This document shows positions 15,712 through 24,637 of a DNA stretch of 64,000 bases, one piece after another. Each line of letters begins with the position of its first letter. The stretch's first letter is position 1. The notes under the pieces were generated by a model. That model ran no database searches. It worked only from the letters and a program-made list of their open reading frames with translations, and was not told where the DNA came from. The translations under genes and the position numbers were made by a program. This DNA comes from Streptomyces sp. 35G-GA-8 (GTDB lineage Bacteria; Actinomycetota; Actinomycetes; Streptomycetales; Streptomycetaceae), in contig NZ_JAMHJQ010000004.1 of assembly GCF_023534745.1 (NCBI RefSeq), positions 447,608-511,607 of the forward strand. Direction: 5' to 3'.

Positions 15712-15900
15712 ATGAGCGACAGCGCGGCCCTCGCGGTCCAGTTGCACGGCGGTCCGCTCGACGGCCAGACCGTCCTGGTTGACCTGGACGCCGAACCGTG
15801 GACTGAGGTCACCAGCAGCCACGGCGGGCGCAGCCTCTACGCACCCGACGAGGCCGGCGTCTGGCGATGGGTCAGAGACATCCCCTGGGAAGCAATGTGA
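15712..15900 (+). CDS. Small GGPLDG-type phage protein
   Basis: 62 aa with the motif LHGGPLDGQTVLVD and a YAPDE...WRWV end, a pattern I know from many small actinophage and prophage proteins of unknown function. ATG at 15712 follows a compact gap. Confidence 0.6.
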   Translation: MSDSAALAVQLHGGPLDGQTVLVDLDAEPWTEVTSSHGGRSLYAPDEAGVWRWVRDIPWEAM

Positions 15901-16036
15901 TCGACGACGCCCACCGCCCCTCGGGCTACAGCGCAGGCTGACACTGAGCCAACAGGTCACGAACCCGTCACCCACCAGACACCCCACCTGCACATCCGTC
16001 ACGATGTCCTCTCATCCACACGTCCTTGGGGGGACC

Positions 16037-16639
16037 ATGTACACCCGCACCAGAATCCGCACCGCCATCCTGGCCACCACAGCCGCCGCGCTCCTCCCCC
16101 TCACCGCGGCATGCAGCAGCAGCGAACAGGGCACCGCCGAGCGGGGCGTGGCGCCGCAGCAGTCGGTGACGGAAGACGCGGCGCCGGCCGAAGAGCCCGT
16201 TGAGGAGAAGGCGCCGGACACCGAACTCGCGGTCGGCGATGGCTTCCGTTACAAGGATGGTGTCCTGCTGACCGTCACCGGAATCAACAGGCTGAATGCC
16301 ACCGATTTCGGGGAATTCGACCTCAAGCCCGGCGTCGACAAGACCGGGTTCCGTGTCCTGTTGGACGTGACGAACAACGCGAAGACTCCGCTGGATCTCG
16401 ATACGTGGGGGGTCAACGCGCAGGGCGCGACCACGGGCGGCCAGACCGAGTTCGTGTCTGCGGAGAAGGGGTCGAAGCAGATGACAGGTCGCCTCGCGCC
16501 GGGCAAGAAGGGCAGCTTCACCTTCGAGTACGCGCTCGCCAAGAAGGACGGGGCAGAGGTCGTGTTCACCATGACCCGCGTGGACGACAGCGTCGACATC
16601 CTTGCCGAGGACCCGCACTGGACCGGCACCATCAAGTAG
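16037..16639 (+). CDS. Secreted lipoprotein with DUF4352-like domain
   Basis: 200 aa. Lipoprotein signal with lipobox LTAAC (Cys26). A low-complexity acidic/Ala/Pro linker is followed by a beta-rich C-terminal domain (GFRVLLDVTNNAKTPLDL; GKKGSFTFEYALA) like the DUF4352/Telomeric-repeat-binding type Ig-like domain of actinobacterial lipoproteins. Carried by the prophage between the spread-like operon and lysis genes and followed by its own terminator, so it may be expressed in the lysogen and alter the cell surface, for example to exclude other phages. That role is inference. Confidence 0.75.
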   Translation: MYTRTRIRTAILATTAAALLPLTAACSSSEQGTAERGVAPQQSVTEDAAPAEEPVEEKAPDTELAVGDGFRYKDGVLLTVTGINRLNATDFGEFDLKPGVDKTGFRVLLDVTNNAKTPLDLDTWGVNAQGATTGGQTEFVSAEKGSKQMTGRLAPGKKGSFTFEYALAKKDGAEVVFTMTRVDDSVDILAEDPHWTGTIK

Positions 16640-16690
16640 AGGTCTGCGCGCCGCCAACGCTGCGGGCGAAGATGAGCTGAACAAGTCGAG

Positions 16691-16720
16691 AAGGGGCCCG
16701 CGCCACGTCGGGCCCCTTTT
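16691..16720 (+). terminator. Intrinsic terminator after the lipoprotein
   Basis: 10-bp stem AAGGGGCCCG / CGGGCCCCTT, 8-base loop, followed by TT, isolating the lipoprotein from the lysis genes. Confidence 0.8.
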
Positions 16721-16747
16721 GCGTGCCCGATGGTCCACCCCGGTCAG

Positions 16748-16789
16748 TCACTACAGATGTAGTGAATTAGAACGTGTTTCAGTTATGCT
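16748..16789 (+). promoter_or_regulatory. Candidate late promoter with 18-bp inverted repeat
   Basis: TCACTACA GA TGTAGTGA (16748-16765) is a perfect inverted repeat. A -10-like TATGCT lies at 16784-16789; 17-18 bases upstream the -35 position falls inside the repeat. Placed directly before the lysis and head genes, so it is the best candidate for late-gene control. Confidence 0.5.
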
Positions 16790-16820
16790 CGCCCCAGGAC
16801 TGGCCGAAAAGGGGGCACAC

Positions 16821-17741
16821 ATGGCTCAACCGCTGTCCGCCACCGCATTCATCGCGGCCCTGCACGCCGAAGGTGTGCGGGTCGTGGAAGTCGGCAACTG
16901 GCGCACGCACAATCGCAATTCGAAGGGCGCTTGGGGCCCGGTCCACGGCGTGATGATCCACCACACCGTCACCTCCGGCACCGCTGCCACCGTCCGACTC
17001 TGCCGCGACGGCCACAGCACCCTCCCCGGCCCCCTCTGCCACGGCGTCATAGCCAAGGACGGCACCGTGCACCTAGTCGGCTACGGCCGGGCCAACCACG
17101 CTGGACTCGGCGACGACGACGTCCTGCGCGCGGTGATCAACGAGTCGGCACTGCCCACCGACAACGAGGCCGACACCGACGGCAACCGCTACTTCTACGG
17201 CTTTGAGTGCGAGAACTTGGGCAATGGCACGGACCCGTGGCCAGCCGCCCAGCTGGAGGCGATAGAGAGGGTGTCGGCGGCGATCTGCCGCGCGCACAAC
17301 TGGGGCGCACGCTCGGTCATCGGACATCTGGAGTGGCAGCCGGGGAAAATCGACCCCCGCGGCTTCACGATGGCGTCCATGCGGGACCGGGTCGCCGACC
17401 GGCTCAAGGAGACCAAGCCCGTGCCCGCGCCTCCGAAGCCGACCAAACCGAGCGTCTCCCTGTCCAAGCTCATCGCCGCGGCGAAGAAGGATCCGAAGGC
17501 GAAGGGCACGCCCGTCTCCTATTCCGGCGTACGCACCGTCGAGGCCGCGCTCGTGAACGCCGGGCTCCTCACGAAGGCACGACTGGACGGGCACTTCGGC
17601 ACCGACACCGTGGCCGCGTACGCCCGCTGGCAGCGGTCGAAGGCCGGCGGCTCCTACACCGGTCAGGCCGCCGATGGCATTCCCGGCTCCGCCTCCCTCA
17701 AGCGCCTCGGCGCCAAGTACGGCTTCACCGTCACTTCCTGA
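16821..17741 (+). CDS. Endolysin: N-acetylmuramoyl-L-alanine amidase with peptidoglycan-binding domain
   Basis: 306 aa from ATG 16821 with AGGGGG upstream. Residues ~35-190 form an Amidase_2/PGRP domain: zinc-ligand His in MIHHT (47-48), GFECENLG, and IGHLEWQPGKIDPRGF supplying His169 and Asp178. A Pro/Lys linker is followed by a C-terminal peptidoglycan-binding-type domain (residues ~240-306, GHFGTDTVAAYARWQRSKAG). Cleaves the amide bond between MurNAc and the stem peptide at host lysis. No signal peptide, so export depends on the holin encoded next. Confidence 0.9.
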   Translation: MAQPLSATAFIAALHAEGVRVVEVGNWRTHNRNSKGAWGPVHGVMIHHTVTSGTAATVRLCRDGHSTLPGPLCHGVIAKDGTVHLVGYGRANHAGLGDDDVLRAVINESALPTDNEADTDGNRYFYGFECENLGNGTDPWPAAQLEAIERVSAAICRAHNWGARSVIGHLEWQPGKIDPRGFTMASMRDRVADRLKETKPVPAPPKPTKPSVSLSKLIAAAKKDPKAKGTPVSYSGVRTVEAALVNAGLLTKARLDGHFGTDTVAAYARWQRSKAGGSYTGQAADGIPGSASLKRLGAKYGFTVTS

Positions 17742-17755
17742 AAGAAGGCACCCCC

Positions 17756-17980
17756 ATGGACGCTCCCGTGGAAAAGAAGGTCACCGCCGCGTCCGTCGCG
17801 ACGTTCCTTGCGTCGACCGGGCTTCTCGCGATCCTCGCCGCCGTCCAGGACGACGCCCGGCTCATCTCGTTCCTGCCGGACGGGCTGTCCCCGTTCGTCC
17901 TCGCCATCGTTCCGACCGCGATCGCCTTCGTGTCCGGATGGGCGGCGAAGCACTCCCCGCGCACGGGCGCCCTGCGGTGA
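17756..17980 (+). CDS. Holin-like protein
   Basis: 74 aa with two hydrophobic segments (ATFLASTGLLAILAAV; LAIVPTAIAFVSGWAA) and a basic tail, directly after the endolysin and overlapping the next gene by GTGA. Size, topology and position fit a small phage holin that forms the membrane lesions releasing endolysin. Confidence 0.75.
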   Translation: MDAPVEKKVTAASVATFLASTGLLAILAAVQDDARLISFLPDGLSPFVLAIVPTAIAFVSGWAAKHSPRTGALR

Positions 17981-18291
17981 CGGCGCCCACCCCCGACCCG
18001 ACCGCGCCCACGGTCTACGAACTGATTCGTACCCAGGGCCTCCAGCTCACGAGCCTGGCGAATCTCGTTGCGTCACTGGAGGCGAAGATCGTCACCCAGG
18101 AGCAGCGGGCGACCGACAACCAGCTCGTCGGGCAGCGCATCGAGCGCGTCGAGATGGACATAAAGGCCGAGCGTGACCGGGGGCTGACGAACCGCAGGAT
18201 CGCGTGGACGTCGCTCGGCGCACCGCTGGCGGTGGCATTCCTCCTGTGGGTCGCCGGAGTGTTCTCCCTGGGTACCAACGGCGGGGCGTAG
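17977..18291 (+). CDS. Second lysis-cassette membrane protein (coiled coil plus C-terminal TM)
   Basis: 104 aa, GTGA overlap with the holin gene. Helical coiled-coil segment (residues ~18-70) followed by a single TM (LGAPLAVAFLLWVAGVFSLG). This arrangement is common next to actinophage holins and may act as a second holin, antiholin or holin regulator; assignment rests on position. Confidence 0.65.
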   Translation: MTAPTPDPTAPTVYELIRTQGLQLTSLANLVASLEAKIVTQEQRATDNQLVGQRIERVEMDIKAERDRGLTNRRIAWTSLGAPLAVAFLLWVAGVFSLGTNGGA

Positions 18292-18300
18292 GGGGTTGTC

Positions 18301-18774
18301 GTGAGCGAGCTGGACCCGTGGGTACGCCAGGGCAACGAGTCCGATCCGGCGTACGAGGCGTTCACCGTGTACCGGGACATGGGCTCCTCCCGCTCACTGG
18401 CCGCGTCCGCAGAGACGATCGGCAAATCGGTGGTGCTCCTCAAGCAGTGGAGCGCCCGGCACGGCTGGGTGGAGCGCTGCCGCTCGTACGACCAGCACCT
18501 CATCGGCGTGCGCACCGAGTCCTACGCGGTGATGGTCCGCAAGACCACACAGCAGCAGTCCGCGTTGACGGACAAGCTCTTCGACCGCCTCAACCAGTCC
18601 CTGGACACGCTGCCGCCGGGCGAGGACCCCAGTATCCGGTGGACGCAGGCGTTCTCCGCGGCGTGCAAGGCCCGCACGACGCTCCTCGACTACAACAAGC
18701 CGGACGCCCCGAAGAGCACGGAGCTTGCCGACAAGATCGCCTCCATCCTCGACAAGTTGGGAGTGGAGGAGTGA
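18301..18774 (+). CDS. terS: Terminase small subunit (putative)
   Basis: 157 aa, GTG start. N-terminal HTH-like part (DMGSSRSLAASAETIGKS, VLLKQWSARHGWVER) typical of phage small terminases that recognise the packaging site, then a helical oligomerisation region. It overlaps the large terminase by GTGA, the standard gene order. Confidence 0.75.
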   Translation: MSELDPWVRQGNESDPAYEAFTVYRDMGSSRSLAASAETIGKSVVLLKQWSARHGWVERCRSYDQHLIGVRTESYAVMVRKTTQQQSALTDKLFDRLNQSLDTLPPGEDPSIRWTQAFSAACKARTTLLDYNKPDAPKSTELADKIASILDKLGVEE

Positions 18775-20153
18775 CTACTCGCGCAGAGATCGCGAGGTGG
18801 CCGGCGGCGGCGCAGCAGGAACTCCTCACCCGCCTCGAAGCCGCTCTCCAGGACAAGCAGCGCGGCCGCGTGCCGTGGCTGTGCGACCGGCGTGCTTGCG
18901 ACGGCCTGCCCCACCCTGGCCGCGAAGGCGCGCACGCCCGTACCTCCCAGCGGCCGCCCGGCGGGAACTCGTGGGATACCTGGCTCCTCCTTGCTGGCCG
19001 GGGATTCGGGAAGACACGGACGGGCGCCGAGTGGGTGTGGCGTATGGCCAAGCAGTACGAGCGCGGGGCCCTCATCGGGCCGACCGCCGCAGACACGCGC
19101 GACATCCTGGTGGAGGGTGAGTCAGGGATCCTCGCCTGCGCCCCGGCGCGTTTCCGGCCACTGTACGAGCCGTCGAAGCGCCGCGTGACCTACCCCAACG
19201 GAGCGATCCAAACGCTGTACAGCGCGGACGAGCCGGACCGGCTCCGCGGACCGCAGCACCACTACGGATGGTTCGACGAGCTGGCGGCCTGGCGGCGCCT
19301 CCGCTCCACCTGGGACATGGCACAGATGGGGATGCGCCTCGGCGACCACCCCAGGATCTGCATCACCACCACCCCACGGCCGCTCCCCGTCATCAAAGAA
19401 CTGTTGAAGGACCCGGCGACGAACGTCGTCCGCGGCTCCACGTATGACAACTTGCACAACCTCGCGCCGACCTTCCGCCGGGCCGTCGTCTCCAAGTACG
19501 AGGGCACGACGCTCGGACGGCAGGAACTGGACGCCGAAGTCCTGGACGACATGCCCGGCGCGCTCGTGGCCCGCAGCATCATCGAGGGCGGACGCGTTGA
19601 GACGGCCCCCGCCCTCGAACTCATCGTTGTCGGCATGGACCCCGCTGGCACCGGCGCGGGAGACGAGACCGGCCTCATCGCGGCCGGCCGCGGCACGGAC
19701 GGCGTGGACTACGTGCTGCGCGACGTGTCGAAGAAGATGAGCCCCCGCGAAGCCGCCCGCCGCGCATGGGCGCTCGTCGATGACGTATCCGCAGATGCGC
19801 TCGTGTACGAGGACAACCTCGGTAAGCAGTGGGTGGAGCAGGTTCTGAAGGACGCGTGGAAGGAACTCCACGGCAGCACTCCCCATCCGCCGCTGCGCCG
19901 CGTCACGGCCACGGTCGGCAAGAAGCTGCGGGCGCAGCCGGTCGCGATGCGGTACGAGCAGCAGCGCGTGCGGCACGTCGGTGTCCACGGGGAGTTGGAG
20001 GACCAGCTGGCGACGTGGATTCCCGAGGAGGACTCGGCGTCCCCGGACCGGATCGACGCGATGGTTCACGCCGTCACGCACCTGATGAAGCGCGACCGGG
20101 CGCGGATGGTTCTTGCTTCACCTCACGCCGCGCCGCAGGGCAGGCCTGCATAG
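18771..20153 (+). CDS. terL: Terminase large subunit
   Basis: 460 aa. Walker A LAGRGFGKT (residues 74-82), Walker B-type YGWFDEL (165-171), and a C-terminal nuclease domain beginning IVVGMDPAGTGAGDETG. The coupling-type TTTPRPLPVIKEL segment lies between. It is the ATPase-nuclease motor that packages DNA into proheads. Start is the GTG overlapping the small subunit stop. Length is usual for siphovirus terminases. Confidence 0.95.
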   Translation: MTTRAEIARWPAAAQQELLTRLEAALQDKQRGRVPWLCDRRACDGLPHPGREGAHARTSQRPPGGNSWDTWLLLAGRGFGKTRTGAEWVWRMAKQYERGALIGPTAADTRDILVEGESGILACAPARFRPLYEPSKRRVTYPNGAIQTLYSADEPDRLRGPQHHYGWFDELAAWRRLRSTWDMAQMGMRLGDHPRICITTTPRPLPVIKELLKDPATNVVRGSTYDNLHNLAPTFRRAVVSKYEGTTLGRQELDAEVLDDMPGALVARSIIEGGRVETAPALELIVVGMDPAGTGAGDETGLIAAGRGTDGVDYVLRDVSKKMSPREAARRAWALVDDVSADALVYEDNLGKQWVEQVLKDAWKELHGSTPHPPLRRVTATVGKKLRAQPVAMRYEQQRVRHVGVHGELEDQLATWIPEEDSASPDRIDAMVHAVTHLMKRDRARMVLASPHAAPQGRPA

Positions 20154-20155
20154 AG

Positions 20156-20461
20156 ATGACGACGACTATGGACACCCTGACGCTCGTGCTCGCCGCGCTG
20201 GCCACCGCCCGGCTCACTCGCCTGATCACCGCCGACCGGATCACGGAGGCCCCCCGCAACTGGATCATTCGCAGGTTGCCCCGCGAGTCGCTCCTCTCCT
20301 ACCTGCTCGTGTGCGCTTGGTGCTCGTCCATCTACGTCGGCGCGGGCATGGGCGTCGCCTGGTGGGCGTGGGGCGGCGACCGGTGGTTCGCTGCCGCCAC
20401 CGCCGCGCTGGCGTTCAGCTACGTCACCGGCTGGCTCAGCGGCCGAGAGAGTGGTGAGTGA
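20156..20461 (+). CDS. DUF1360-like small membrane protein
   Basis: 101 aa. Two TM segments (TLVLAALATARLTRLI; WWAWGGDRWFAAATAALAFSYVTG) around LLVCAWCSSIYVGAG, a CxxC motif seen in the DUF1360 family of actinophages. It sits between terminase and portal and its stop overlaps the portal ATG. Role in the virion or membrane unknown. Confidence 0.7.
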   Translation: MTTTMDTLTLVLAALATARLTRLITADRITEAPRNWIIRRLPRESLLSYLLVCAWCSSIYVGAGMGVAWWAWGGDRWFAAATAALAFSYVTGWLSGRESGE

Positions 20462-22293
20462 TGCCCCTGCTCAAGCGCCGCAAGGGCGCAGAGGAACGCG
20501 GCACGAGGCCGCGGGTGGTTCTCGCTGCTGCGGTACCTGTTACGGGCTCTGATGCCCGCGAGGCATGGACCGCCCGGCAGGGAGACACCTCCTGGCAGCG
20601 GGACGCCTGGTACCACTACGACGCGTGCGGCGAACTCCGGTCCGCCGTTACCTGGATCGCAAACGCGGTCAGCCGCGCCGAGCTGTACGCGGCCGAGGTC
20701 GACGCGGCGACCGGCATGCCAACTGGCCCGACCGACAACGTCCAGGCGCAGGCCGCCGTCGCCCGCGCGCTCGGCGGCGCGGCCATGCGCGCGCAGCTCC
20801 AGTACACGATGGCCGTCAACTGGCAAATCCCCGGCGAGGTGTTCGTCCTCGTACGTCCCGGCACGGGCACCCGGCGCGGAGAGACCACGCCGGACGAATG
20901 GGTCGCCCTGTCGGGTACAGAGGTCGACTACTCCGGCGCCCGCTGGTCGTACAAGGACCCCATGACCGGGGTCAAGAAGGACCTCGCCTCGGACGACCTG
21001 CTGATGCGCGTGTGGTCCCCGCACCCGCGGATCCAGTACCACGCAGACAGCGCGGTCCGGCCCGCCCTGCCTGTGCTACGGGAGATTGAGAAGGCGTCGC
21101 AGAACATCGCCGCCCGCCTCGACAGCAGACTCGCGGGCAACGGGCTGCTGCTCATGCCCGAAGAGGTCGACTTTCCGGAGCAGGCATCCGGTGCCACGGG
21201 CGCCGAGGGGTTCATGGAGTACCTGGCAGGCGTCATGGCCAGGTCTATGCAATCCCCCGGTACGGCTGCGGCGCAGGTACCGATCACGGCCACGCTGCCC
21301 GGCGAGCTGGTAGAGAAGATCAAGCATTTGGATCTCTCGACCGACTTTGACGCGTCGGTGGTCGCGCTGCGCGTTGACGGCATCCGGCGGCTTGCCGAGT
21401 CGCTCGACATGCCGAACGAGGTAGCCGTTGGCTCGACCGGGGACGCGAACCACTGGGGATCTTGGAAGGTGGAGGAGGACACCTACAAGATCTACATCGA
21501 GCCTCTTCTTGACCGCATTGGAGACGCGCTCACCACGCACTGGTACCGGCCGACCCTGAAGAAGATGGGCGTCGCGGACCCGGACAGGTACAGGCTCGCC
21601 TGGAACACGTCCGAGATCGTCCAGCGGCCGAACCGCACGGAAGACCTCAAGTGGCTCTGGGACAACGAACTCATTAGCGACGACGCGATGCGTGCCGAAG
21701 TCGGAGTTGGGGACGACGACATTCCCGACGAGGAGCAGGTCCAGCTGCGGCGCCTCGCAAGGGCCGTGGTCGCGGCTCCATCGTTGGCCGATGACCCGCG
21801 GGTCTCGGAGCTTCTGTTCGGGTTCGAGATCGCTCGTACGCCCGCGGTCCCTCAGATTGAGGGCGGCCACGCTCCGCAGGTGGATGTCCCGCCGGCGCGG
21901 GATCAGCGCGCGCTGCCCGCGACGCAGAACGACCAGCCCCCGGCGCTCGCCGCCTCCACTGCTACGACACTTCCCGATGGCCTGGTGGCTGCCGCCGAAC
22001 TGGTCGTGTTCGACGCTCTGTCCCGCGCGGGCGGGCGTCTCCTGAAGGCCCCGCTCCGGGGGCAGTTCGGGCACGTTCCGAAGCACGAGCTGTACTTGCA
22101 GATCCCCTTCGACACCGACCGCAGCGAGCGCACACGGCTGACTGAGGGGTCCTTCCAGTTCGCCGGCCATGTGGCTGAGGCGTTCGGCCTGGATTCGGAG
22201 CGCTTTGAGAGCCGAGTCCGTGAGTACGTCGACAACCGACTCCAGTGGATCGAGCCGCACGAGCGCGCCGACCTGTTGAGGTACCTGCGGTGA
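20461..22293 (+). CDS. Portal protein
   Basis: 610 aa; ATG 20461 preferred over GTG 20458. Typical siphovirus portal features: RSAVTWIANAVSRAELYA near residue 60, MAVNWQIPGEVFVLVRPG, and NHWGSWKVEEDTYKIYIEP, which are stem/clip-type elements of actinophage portals. Forms the dodecameric ring through which the terminase loads DNA. The C-terminal ~150 residues are extended and less conserved in appearance. Position after terminase fits. Confidence 0.9.
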   Translation: MPLLKRRKGAEERGTRPRVVLAAAVPVTGSDAREAWTARQGDTSWQRDAWYHYDACGELRSAVTWIANAVSRAELYAAEVDAATGMPTGPTDNVQAQAAVARALGGAAMRAQLQYTMAVNWQIPGEVFVLVRPGTGTRRGETTPDEWVALSGTEVDYSGARWSYKDPMTGVKKDLASDDLLMRVWSPHPRIQYHADSAVRPALPVLREIEKASQNIAARLDSRLAGNGLLLMPEEVDFPEQASGATGAEGFMEYLAGVMARSMQSPGTAAAQVPITATLPGELVEKIKHLDLSTDFDASVVALRVDGIRRLAESLDMPNEVAVGSTGDANHWGSWKVEEDTYKIYIEPLLDRIGDALTTHWYRPTLKKMGVADPDRYRLAWNTSEIVQRPNRTEDLKWLWDNELISDDAMRAEVGVGDDDIPDEEQVQLRRLARAVVAAPSLADDPRVSELLFGFEIARTPAVPQIEGGHAPQVDVPPARDQRALPATQNDQPPALAASTATTLPDGLVAAAELVVFDALSRAGGRLLKAPLRGQFGHVPKHELYLQIPFDTDRSERTRLTEGSFQFAGHVAEAFGLDSERFESRVREYVDNRLQWIEPHERADLLRYLR

Positions 22294-23093
22294 GTACCCC
22301 GCCGGAGGATGAGCATCTGCCCGCGCGGCTGCGTGCGCAGGCCATCATCCGCGACGGCGAGCAGCGGATCGGCCGTGCCTGGTTCCGGTCCCTGTCGCGC
22401 TTCCTGGACCGCGTACGGCCCGCCGTCGCGCCGCCGGACGGGCCGCTCGACCCCAACAGGGTGAGCGACAGCTCGCAGTTCTGGACCGACGAGGTCACCG
22501 TCCAGGTAGTACCGGAGATCTCCAACGTGCTGCGCCGTACGTGGCGCCGCGTCACCCGCGCTGGAGACCCGGTCACCGATCCGTACGTGGCGGACTACCT
22601 GAACGATGCGGGCAACCGGCTCCGGCGCGTGCCAGACGAGGTGTACGCCCGGATCGTGGTGGAGATCGAACGCGGGATCCGGGAGGGCCGGCCGATCCCG
22701 GATGTGACAGAGGATGTGCAGCGGATCCTCACGGCGTCGGGCTCGGAGCTGTGGCCGAACCGGGCGCGAGTGGTGGCTCGCACGGAGGTCATGGGCGCGG
22801 TCAACGCCAGCGTCTTCCGCAGTGCGCAGCTGGACGCGGAAGCCCGCGGCGACATGGCGCCTATGAAGGTGTGGCTGGCGACCGAGGACACCCGTACGCG
22901 GCCGTCGCATCGTGCGGCGGACGGGCAGCGCACGCTTCTGGGCTCCCCGTTCGAAGTAGGTGGCGCGCAGCTCCTGTTCCCGGGGGATCCACGCGGCCCG
23001 GCGCAGGAGGTTATTCAGTGCCGGTGCTCGCTATTGCCGGTGGTGCTCGGCGAAACGCTCGACTGGACGTCACGACAGAACCCAAGGGGTTGA
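22290..23093 (+). CDS. MuF-like minor capsid protein
   Basis: 267 aa, GTGA overlap with the portal gene. The C-terminal half shows the MuF pattern: RARVVARTEVMGAVNASVF, WLATEDTRTRPSHRAADGQ and EVIQCRCSLLPV. This family binds the portal inside the capsid and is required for head morphogenesis. No toxin domain is fused, unlike some MuF polymorphic variants. Confidence 0.9.
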   Translation: MSTPPEDEHLPARLRAQAIIRDGEQRIGRAWFRSLSRFLDRVRPAVAPPDGPLDPNRVSDSSQFWTDEVTVQVVPEISNVLRRTWRRVTRAGDPVTDPYVADYLNDAGNRLRRVPDEVYARIVVEIERGIREGRPIPDVTEDVQRILTASGSELWPNRARVVARTEVMGAVNASVFRSAQLDAEARGDMAPMKVWLATEDTRTRPSHRAADGQRTLLGSPFEVGGAQLLFPGDPRGPAQEVIQCRCSLLPVVLGETLDWTSRQNPRG

Positions 23094-23095
23094 CC

Positions 23096-24349
23096 ATGAC
23101 AAGACGTTGGACCGCCGTACTCGCCCGGATCGGGGTGCCGACCGGAGACGGCCGTATCCTTGCTCCTGGCGCCATCACCTCACGGAACCTGCCGCTCCCT
23201 CTGTCCTGGCAGCGCGAGAGCGACGACGGCCACTCCGGCTCGGTCGTGGTAGGTCGGATCGAGTCCATCTCGATCACTGACAACATGGTGACCGCCTCCG
23301 GGTCGCTGCTGTCCGAAGCTGGATGGCAGGTGATCGAGCACATCGAGGCTGGAGTGATCGGCCCGAGCGTGGACCTGGACGATCTGGAGTACGTGATCGA
23401 TGACCAGGACCGGGCGGTCATCACGAAGGGCCGCATCGCAGGGACGACGCTGGTGGCCATTCCCGCTTTCCCGGACGTGTCGATCACTCTTCAGCCGCTC
23501 CCGGCGCCGCCGACGGACGCGGAGATCGAGGAGTTGGAGCGCGCGGTCGCCGCGTCCGAGCCGGTTACCGAGCCCGAGTGGTACCCGGAGTACGCGCCGT
23601 CGTATGCCGCACAGCTCGCCTCGTTCGCGAGCGCAGCCGCTCAGGCGCTTGTGCACACGAGGGCACTTCCGCCTCTGGAGTGGTTCACCAACCCGGCCCT
23701 TCCCGCGCTGACTCCGCTCACGGTGACCGCTGATGGCCGCGTGTACGGGCACGTTGCTGGCTGGGACTCGTGCCACGTCGGACTGCCCGGCTGCGTCACG
23801 CCGCCTGCCTCGCAGACCGGCTACAGCTACTTCATGGTCGGGGAGCAGCGCACCGCCGACGGCGCCACGGTGCCCGTGGGCACGCTCACTGTGGGCGGCG
23901 GCCACGCGGACCCGCAGCTCGGGTTCCGAGCAGCGGCCGAGCACTACGACGACATCGGCACAGCCGTCGCGCGGGTGCTCGCGGGTGAGGACGAGCACGG
24001 AATCTGGGTATCCGGCTGGATCCTGCCCGACGCGGACCCGGTGCGGGTGGAGCAGTTCAAGGCGTCCCCGGTCAGCGGGGATTGGCGGCGTATCGGCGGA
24101 TCGCTGGAGCTGATCGCCGTGTGCAGCGTGAACACCCCGGGGTTCCCTGTGCCCAGGACGTTGGTGAAGTTTGCCGCCGGGGCGCAGCGCGCGCTGATCG
24201 GAACGTTCGGCCCCATGCGTGGTCGCGTCGTCGAGGACGCCGAACCGGCCGTGGCCGTCACCGTGCCCGAGCCGGAGATCGGCCCGGACAGTACCGAGGC
24301 CCGCGCCAAGTGGGCGCGCGCCGTCTGGAATGAGAAGGAAGGCATCTGA
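23096..24349 (+). CDS. Capsid maturation protease
   Basis: 417 aa. The N-terminal part has GRILAPGAITSRNLPLPL, SITDNMVTASGSL and VSITLQPL, matching the actinophage prohead protease fold in which the serine-type catalytic site lies around GHSGSVVVGRIE and IDDQDRAVITKGR. The C-terminal half is a long extension (HVAGWDSCHVGLPG onwards), usual for Streptomyces phages. Processes the capsid and scaffold during head maturation; located between MuF and major capsid genes. Confidence 0.8.
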   Translation: MTRRWTAVLARIGVPTGDGRILAPGAITSRNLPLPLSWQRESDDGHSGSVVVGRIESISITDNMVTASGSLLSEAGWQVIEHIEAGVIGPSVDLDDLEYVIDDQDRAVITKGRIAGTTLVAIPAFPDVSITLQPLPAPPTDAEIEELERAVAASEPVTEPEWYPEYAPSYAAQLASFASAAAQALVHTRALPPLEWFTNPALPALTPLTVTADGRVYGHVAGWDSCHVGLPGCVTPPASQTGYSYFMVGEQRTADGATVPVGTLTVGGGHADPQLGFRAAAEHYDDIGTAVARVLAGEDEHGIWVSGWILPDADPVRVEQFKASPVSGDWRRIGGSLELIAVCSVNTPGFPVPRTLVKFAAGAQRALIGTFGPMRGRVVEDAEPAVAVTVPEPEIGPDSTEARAKWARAVWNEKEGI

Positions 24350-24350
24350 C

Positions 24351-24503
24351 ATGGCCTGTGGCACCTGCGGCCGAGCCGCATCCAACGTCGACTACGAGGT
24401 CAAGCTCAACACGGGCGAGACCAAGACCGTCCCCTCCGTCGCCGAGGCCCGGATCCTCATCGCGCAGAGCGGCGGCACGTACAAGGCCGTTCCGAAGAAG
24501 TAA
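24351..24503 (+). CDS. Small CxxC head-region protein
   Basis: 50 aa, ATG 24351 immediately after the protease stop, AAGGAAGG upstream. Starts MACGTCGRAAS (zinc knuckle-like) and ends LIAQSGGTYKAVPKK. A gene of this size and style commonly lies between protease and capsid in actinophages; function unknown. Confidence 0.65.
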   Translation: MACGTCGRAASNVDYEVKLNTGETKTVPSVAEARILIAQSGGTYKAVPKK

Positions 24504-24637
24504 ACGGGGCCCGTTCCCCACTTGGCGCGAAATCGCGCTACCCTGTGCACAGCCTTACGGGTGCTGAGCTGTGAGCCGGCCCGGAGACGTGACGAACCAC
24601 TTCACCGATCCGCGCCGACTCCCACAGGAGCAGCACC

